Source: Ureibacillus xyleni (lineage in GTDB: Bacteria > Bacillota > Bacilli > Bacillales_A > Planococcaceae). Taken from it: a stretch of DNA of 64,000 nt. Below are positions 59,428 to 64,000 of this stretch, piece by piece. Where the stretch lies: assembly GCF_900217795.1 (NCBI RefSeq), contig NZ_OBMQ01000005.1, forward strand, positions 1 through 64,000. Direction: 5' to 3'. A model generated the notes under the pieces. That model ran no database searches. It saw nothing but the letters and a program-made list of their open reading frames with translations, and was not told where the DNA came from. The stretch's first letter is position 1; the number at the start of each line of letters is the position of its first letter. The position numbers were made by a program, and so were the translations under genes.

Positions 59428-61194
59428 GTGGAAAGGCAATTAAACAATATAGATATACTGCAATATGGGGACTTTAACTCAAATCAAGTATTTTTTATTC
59501 AACGTTGGATTGAACTTCTCAATATACATACTCATAGTAAATATGCTGTAAGATATTTGAATACTCATCAAGCTCTAAAAGAGTTAAATTATGTTTGTAA
59601 AGAAATGATTGAAGGTAACATAAAAAGGAATGATAATCATCTTTTTATTGTTTTTGAAGAAGTGAAGAAAGTTATTAATGGTGATGAAGTGCTTAAAAAG
59701 AATGCAGTTTCATATTCAAGAATTTTAGAAAACTCTCTTCAGAGAGCCCCAAAAGCAGAAAACATCACAAAGCTTTATTCAATTATTTATCAAGTTGAAT
59801 ATGTTATTCGATATATAGAAAAGCATTACTTGACATGGGTGATCACTGAAATAGACGGTTTGCTGTCAAATAGTGAAGAGCGGTTCGCAGAAATAGAAAA
59901 TGCTATGCAAACCTTAGCGAGTGAACTGATGGGAAGGGGATGGTCCGTAGATGAATTATATTTGTCTGCCTTCGAATCATTATTGACAGCTGAGGATAGT
60001 GTTAGTAAAAAATTTGAAAAGTTTTTTAGTAAGTTGAGTAGTGAACCACTGCCGTTTGTATTTTTATTCTCAGTAAAAAAGGATTTAGCAAAAGGTACAA
60101 AATCAAGGTTAGTTGAATTGAAATTAGAATTTTTATCTGGTCAAGAAGTATTGAATACTTATTCTGACTATGAATTAGAAAATCATATTTCTAAGAATAA
60201 AGAGTATGTGAGGGTAGTATATGATTCCTTAGATGCCTATTCTGGTGTAAATAATGCTTGGCAAAAAATTGTCGGAAAATTAGATATATTAAACTTCTAT
60301 GGGTTTCCTATTCCAGATTTTGATACGTCACCTATCATACTGTTACCCGATTCTCCTAAATACTTGCGAAATGTTGAAGTAGATTTGTCAACTAAGAAAA
60401 GAAAATTCAGGGCTCCAGATTCTATGATGAATAGAGTTCTAAATCAACTTGAGACTGGGGATAAAGAGGTTAATAGGAAGTTGAAAAGCTTATTTGAGTT
60501 TACAAGAATAAGTGATGAATCTCTGTCTCCTCAATCTACATTCATAAACCTTTGGATAGGCATTGAATCTTTTGTTCATTCAAGAGAATTTGACGGTGGT
60601 ATAGAGAATGTAAAAATGTTTGTTTCCGCCTTTTCAACTCATAACTATATTTATAGCCTAATTAAGAATTTTCTTGAAGATTGTAATCGTTGCGATGTGG
60701 AAATAATCTATAAAGAACGAAACTATAAAATAGGAAAACTGACTCCACAAGATGCACTATCTCTTTTTTGGAATGAAGAGTTTCTCAATAATATGACAGA
60801 AGAGTTTAAAGATCATAATATCTTGCTATCTTACAGACTTAGAGAGCTCTGCAATATATTAAAAGATAGTAAAAAATGTGCAACCCTTCTTGAACAGCAT
60901 AAAAAGAATGTTCAGCAACATGTTCATAGGTTGTATCGAATAAGAAACTCGATCGTACACTCTGGTCAAATGCAATACAATAATACAAATTTATTCTCAA
61001 AACATTTATATGAGTATATAGAGTATGCTATGTCTGTTGTCATGCATCGCTTAGAAGAAGATTCATCTGCAAGTTTGGAGCAGATTTTTGCACAAGTAAG
61101 AGATAGTGTTGATACTACCATTGAAACATTGAGTAATAGTAGACTTTTAGATCAAGACACATACATTAATCTTTTATTAAGAGGTGCTTTCTAA
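59428..61194 (+). CDS. Large protein with C-terminal Apea-like HEPN domain
   Basis: 588 residues, GTG start with GGGGGTGA six bases upstream. The first 350 residues have no recognised domain; they are helical, soluble and lack a signal. The C-terminal part (about 365-570) has two hallmarks of Apea-type HEPN domains: FINLWIGIESFVH near 372-384 and RNSIVHSG (Arg506, His511), the RxxxxH ribonuclease motif. HEPN proteins often cut RNA in abortive-infection or toxin systems. It is the last gene before attR, close to a type I restriction operon. No antitoxin is adjacent. The defence role is inference from motif and place. Confidence 0.75.
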   Translation: MERQLNNIDILQYGDFNSNQVFFIQRWIELLNIHTHSKYAVRYLNTHQALKELNYVCKEMIEGNIKRNDNHLFIVFEEVKKVINGDEVLKKNAVSYSRILENSLQRAPKAENITKLYSIIYQVEYVIRYIEKHYLTWVITEIDGLLSNSEERFAEIENAMQTLASELMGRGWSVDELYLSAFESLLTAEDSVSKKFEKFFSKLSSEPLPFVFLFSVKKDLAKGTKSRLVELKLEFLSGQEVLNTYSDYELENHISKNKEYVRVVYDSLDAYSGVNNAWQKIVGKLDILNFYGFPIPDFDTSPIILLPDSPKYLRNVEVDLSTKKRKFRAPDSMMNRVLNQLETGDKEVNRKLKSLFEFTRISDESLSPQSTFINLWIGIESFVHSREFDGGIENVKMFVSAFSTHNYIYSLIKNFLEDCNRCDVEIIYKERNYKIGKLTPQDALSLFWNEEFLNNMTEEFKDHNILLSYRLRELCNILKDSKKCATLLEQHKKNVQQHVHRLYRIRNSIVHSGQMQYNNTNLFSKHLYEYIEYAMSVVMHRLEEDSSASLEQIFAQVRDSVDTTIETLSNSRLLDQDTYINLLLRGAF

Positions 61195-61294
61195 AACTGG
61201 ATCATTCATTTTCTACAGAGTTGTACAAGCAGTTATCAAACAAACTCGATAACTGCTTGTGGGGAAAGTGAAATTTCGACTGGCTTTGTATCTT

Positions 61295-61338
61295 AACCAT
61301 TGCCTTTAGATTGATACGGTGAACCGTACCATAAGTAA
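61295..61338. other. Right attachment site and duplicated RlmH tail
   Basis: Element arm AACCATTGCCT (61295-61305) and GATACGGT (61313-61320), inferred crossover GA (61321-61322), then ACCGTACCATAAGTAA. From 61318 the frame reads Gly-Glu-Pro-Tyr-His-Lys-stop, the original RlmH tail. All four differences from the present rlmH tail are silent third-position or stop-codon changes. Confidence 0.88.
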
Positions 61339-61401
61339 GTATGGTTTTCTATTTAAGATCACTAATACTGTAAAATAGTTGAATAATTTCCCCTTTAATA
61401 G

Positions 61402-61437
61402 CAGCGTAGTGTGTAAAATTATACTACGCTGTTTTAT
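61402..61437 (+). terminator. Displaced rlmH terminator
   Basis: CAGCGTAGT (61402-61410) pairs with ACTACGCTG (61423-61431), followed by TTTTATAAT. It lies 63 bases after the restored rlmH stop at 61338, so it is most likely the terminator rlmH had before insertion. Confidence 0.8.
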
Positions 61438-61544
61438 AATATATATGAGTGATATTGAAAAAATTGGTAATACACTATTGAACAATTGTGGCGTAAAAAA
61501 TAGGTTTGTCTCAATCAGGGATAACCATTCGATGGGGTGAATTT

Positions 61545-62429
61545 ATGAAAGAGAAAATAATAAGGTTAGATAATAATATTTTCTTAAATTATCTATACTC
61601 GGAGAAAAATGCACCTACCGTTTTATTTCTCCACTTTAGTGGTGGGACATCACATATGTGGAATGGTATATTTCCGTTATTTCAAGAACATTACCAACTT
61701 ATTGCCCCAGATTTTCGTGGTCATGGTAAATCTAGTCGCCCTATGAAAGGGTATCATATTGAGGATATGGCAAATGATATATTCCTCCTGTTACAACAAT
61801 TGGAAATTCCAAATTGTCATGTTATTGGAAGTTCATTAGGGGCTGAAGTAGGTGTCTGCCTTGCTTCAAAGTATCCGGATTTTGTTCTATCTTTAACATG
61901 TGAAGGGGCTTTGTATAATGAGTTTGGCGAATATGGAATCTTTAATGGCAGTATTGAGGAAATAGAAGATGAAAAGTCAAAAATTAAACTAATTTTAGAA
62001 AAAAGAAAACTGAATACTTATAGCTCATTAGAAGAGTTTATATCAAGTGAAAGGGCCATTTTCGATAAACACGGAATTTGGAACTCTCATGTGCACCAAT
62101 TTTTATCTAGTTGTGCAGAACGATTAATAGACGGCTCCTATGTTAGTCACTATAAAAATGAAGTAAGAATTGAATATATTCAAAAATACTGGGAAGTAAA
62201 ATTCGAGGAATATTACAAAAAGGTTGTGTGCCCCGTTCTCTTTATGGTAAGTGAAGAAGAGTCGAATAATGAGAAAATAAGAAATAGTTTAACCTACTTT
62301 AGGAGCTTAATTCCTTTATCAGAGATTAATCAAACTAAGGGATCAATACACGCTTATGTTTGGATGCAGAAGCCTGATGATGCTGGTAATGTAGCTTTTA
62401 AATTTATACAAAAATACTATTCAATCTAG
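61545..62429 (+). CDS. Alpha/beta hydrolase
   Basis: 294 residues from ATG 61545, preceded by GGGGTGA; the frame is open to TTG 61506 without a site. Oxyanion segment HFSGGTSHMWNG, the DFRGHGKSSRP block, nucleophile elbow GSSLGAE (Ser near 101), and a C-terminal His in SIHAYVWM. Esterase, lipase and haloperoxidase-like members share this pattern; the substrate is unknown. It is the first gene of the chromosomal flank to the right of the element. Confidence 0.9.
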   Translation: MKEKIIRLDNNIFLNYLYSEKNAPTVLFLHFSGGTSHMWNGIFPLFQEHYQLIAPDFRGHGKSSRPMKGYHIEDMANDIFLLLQQLEIPNCHVIGSSLGAEVGVCLASKYPDFVLSLTCEGALYNEFGEYGIFNGSIEEIEDEKSKIKLILEKRKLNTYSSLEEFISSERAIFDKHGIWNSHVHQFLSSCAERLIDGSYVSHYKNEVRIEYIQKYWEVKFEEYYKKVVCPVLFMVSEEESNNEKIRNSLTYFRSLIPLSEINQTKGSIHAYVWMQKPDDAGNVAFKFIQKYYSI

Positions 62430-62524
62430 TTAGTAGATAAGTAGAAACAAATATACATTCCACTTAGGATAGTTGAAGTAAGCACAATAGTACTGCTTTA
62501 ATCAGAACACCGTTGCATAAAAAA

Positions 62525-62549
62525 TACCACAGTATCAATTACTGTGGTA
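62525..62549. terminator. Bidirectional terminator hydrolase / MORN gene
   Basis: TACCACAGTA (62525-62534) pairs perfectly with TACTGTGGTA (62540-62549), loop TCAAT, with A-rich DNA on the left and AAAATCC on the right. It separates two converging genes. Confidence 0.75.
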
Positions 62550-62599
62550 AAATCCTAATTTAATAATTTCATGCACTTATTACAAAGGCTTAAAAAAAT

Positions 62600-63610
62600 C
62601 TAGAGCGGTCGTGCATTCATCGATGTGGAACCACTCCACAAAAGTATTTCGCCAAACCGATGAGGTGACTCTCCTACTTTCCAATTATAGCCCAGTTCCC
62701 CTTTTAATAGTTCGATCGGGTAATCCTTATCTTTCGTTTGGCGCCACTTGCCCTTAATTACTTTACCTTCAATTAAACTATTCCATACATAAGTGCCATC
62801 ACTCTGGATGATTAGTCCACCATTCAAGGCGCCAATGCTTGTCGTAGTAATATAATAATCCTTCGTTTCTAAAGTTGCGGTTGAGCTTGGGGCATACACT
62901 TGATACGTATTGAACAAGTGAGAAACATCTCCTGGATTAATGGTGAATTTAATCTTCCCCTTTTGCCCCTCTCCTGGGATGGTCCATGTCCCACTTAAGT
63001 GATTCACATCTGTCATTTTCACGGTGATTGTATTTGCAGGAAGTTCGGTCACTCTACCATTCTTATCTGTTCTACTAACTTGGGAGAATACAAGCTTATC
63101 ACCTTGCACTTTTCCCTTAATGGTATCAACAAAACCATATACCACTTCATCCCATGTTATTGTTCCTTCAAACGTGCCTGCGTTTTCATTATAGTTATTA
63201 AAAGCAATAAAAAAGTAATCTCCATACGCATGTCCGTCTTGAAGAGATGCGCCGTAATTTGATTTGCCTGATTTTAAGATAGTCTTAATATCATATTTAA
63301 CAAGCGTTCCTTTCAAAAATTTCCCCTTCACACTTTTTCCGTTTGCTAATAGCAATGTCCCACTGCCTTCGAATTTCCCATTCTTGAAATCCCCGGTATA
63401 TTTTTTATAAACAGAACCCTTTGGAAAAGTAAGTGTTCCTTTTCCATTTGGAATTCCCTTTATAAGCTGGCCAACATACAAGGCTCCACTTTTGTATTCC
63501 ACAGTATCCTTATTAGATGCTGCTTCTACTTTCGTTGAGTTAACGGACCAGTACACTGCCGTTGAAAGCAACAAACCCAAAATAAGTAAGATGTTAACAA
63601 TGCGTTTCAC
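62600..63610 (-). CDS. Secreted MORN-repeat protein
   Basis: 336 residues from GTG 63610, chosen because GAGAGGGTGA lies just before it and the next residues form a signal peptide (VKRIVNILLILGLLLSTAVYWSVNS, cleavage near KVEA-AS). Three MORN-type repeats follow (YVGQLIKGIPNGKGTLTF; YTGDFKNGKFEGSGTLLL; KSVKGKFLKGTL), then about 230 residues of unknown beta-rich sequence (GTFEGTITWDEVVYGF, LSGTWTIPGEGQKGKI). Extracytoplasmic and of unknown function. An open frame extends 16 codons upstream without a site. Confidence 0.82.
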   Translation of the reverse strand: MKRIVNILLILGLLLSTAVYWSVNSTKVEAASNKDTVEYKSGALYVGQLIKGIPNGKGTLTFPKGSVYKKYTGDFKNGKFEGSGTLLLANGKSVKGKFLKGTLVKYDIKTILKSGKSNYGASLQDGHAYGDYFFIAFNNYNENAGTFEGTITWDEVVYGFVDTIKGKVQGDKLVFSQVSRTDKNGRVTELPANTITVKMTDVNHLSGTWTIPGEGQKGKIKFTINPGDVSHLFNTYQVYAPSSTATLETKDYYITTTSIGALNGGLIIQSDGTYVWNSLIEGKVIKGKWRQTKDKDYPIELLKGELGYNWKVGESPHRFGEILLWSGSTSMNARPL

Positions 63611-64000
63611 TTCAATCACCCTCTCAGATATATTAACCTTACTTTTATAACGCAGCATGTCCTACTAAATTACATTCAGGTAGGATAAGGGAAAATTACA
63701 CACCAATTCTCTCTTTATTTTGGTAATAAATTCCTTTAAAACAACTATATGTATAGTTAACTGAAAATTCAATCAGATAAAGTGGCATTTCTGTGAATCA
63801 TTCTTATATGGGCTACACATTTTGAACTAATAGACTTTTAGAGAAGAAGTTATTTGAATCAATAACAATAGCGAATATTACGAAACTCTTTATCAAAACC
63901 ATATTTAGTGCGTATAAAGAAAATATGTAATCAATAAAAAGCCACTAAGCTTATACTCAGCGGCTCATATTATTTTTAAGATTAATTATTTGATAAGAAG
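63611..64000. other. Right-edge non-coding region
   Basis: About 390 bases without a supported gene. An imperfect hairpin at 63941-63966 (AGCC..CT with AG..GGCT) followed on the minus strand by TTTTTATT looks like the terminator of a minus-strand gene beyond the window. Confidence 0.5.

Larger units (their letters stand above)
46876..61331. mobile_element. Integrative element in the rlmH 3' end (SCC-like target, large serine recombinase)
   Basis: The sequence GGTGAACCGTA occurs at 46876-46886 and 61318-61328. At the right end it reads on in frame as GGT GAA CCG TAC CAT AAG TAA, a synonymous copy of the RlmH tail, followed by a terminator. The element is therefore about 14,442 bp between equal points of the repeats. 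It carries its own recombinase, a small partner ORF, regulator, Rep, type I restriction-modification, and a HEPN protein. The target is the one used by staphylococcal SCC, but the recombinase adjoins the end and no cch-like helicase or resistance gene is seen, so it is SCC-like in site, not shown to be SCC in descent. Confidence 0.9.
61195..61544. other. 350-bp junction region with hairpin, attR and rlmH terminator
   Basis: No gene. A perfect 13-bp hairpin (61225-61237 with 61248-61260) follows the HEPN gene but lacks a T-run. The element right arm and attR follow (61295-61338), then chromosomal DNA with a terminator (61402-61435) and the leader of the hydrolase gene. Confidence 0.8.

Noticed and set aside
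61225-61260. 13-bp hairpin after the HEPN gene as an inverted-repeat end of the element
   Set aside because: It has no counterpart near the left end; the recombination arms lie further right at 61295-61320.

Overview
The window is the replication-origin region of a low-GC, spore-forming Gram-positive bacterium of the Bacillales. The gene order (16S rRNA, gyrA, gyrB, recF, yaaA, dnaN, dnaA, oriC, rpmH, rnpA, yidC, jag, mnmE, mnmG, rsmG, noc, soj, spo0J, yyaC, ychF, rpsF, ssb, rpsR, gdpP, rplI, dnaB, purA, walRK-yycHI-walJ-htrA, rlmH) is that of Bacillus subtilis, shown here with dnaA on the minus strand. Protein sequences and the lack of remB (yaaB) between recF and gyrB suggest the Lysinibacillus/Solibacillus/Ureibacillus group of Planococcaceae; this placement is an inference. 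Sporulation is suggested by yyaC and a SpoIIIJ-type YidC. Region 1-10.5 kb (minus strand, leftward fork): the 5' end of a 16S rRNA gene with its promoter, a degenerate HD-GYP protein, gyrase, recF, the S4 protein YaaA, dnaN and dnaA. oriC is bipartite. A dense DnaA-box array lies upstream of dnaA (10618-10925), and an unwinding module (DnaA boxes, GC cluster, DnaA-trios, AT-rich DNA) lies between dnaA and dnaN (9048-9171). Region 11-46.9 kb (mostly plus strand, rightward fork): ribosome, tRNA-modification, chromosome-partition, replication, purine and cell-wall-signalling genes. ParB sites (parS) are at 6277, 17914 (degenerate), 20598 and 40589. Two further DnaA-box clusters lie far from oriC, in jag-mnmE and upstream of rlmH. 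Less conserved genes are a DUF3267 pair, a serine hydrolase, a YitT protein and a LysM/M23 peptidase. Region 46.9-61.3 kb: an integrated mobile element of about 14.4 kb inserted in the last codons of rlmH, the gene end also used by staphylococcal SCC elements. A large serine recombinase reads across the left attachment site into rlmH. The right attachment site restores a second, synonymous copy of the RlmH tail (GEPYHK-stop) followed by a terminator. Rejoining the element ends in silico gives an attP with a perfect 8-bp dyad around a central GA and extended imperfect arms, as expected for a large serine integrase. Cargo: a 50-residue protein co-transcribed with the recombinase, an XRE regulator, a phage/plasmid-type Rep, a complete type I restriction-modification operon (hsdM-hsdS-hsdR), two more DNA-binding proteins, an RNase H-fold protein with a small partner, and a large protein with a HEPN (RNSIVH) motif next to attR. 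The element therefore looks like a self-integrating defence island. Region 61.3-64 kb: chromosomal flank with an alpha/beta hydrolase and a secreted MORN-repeat protein.
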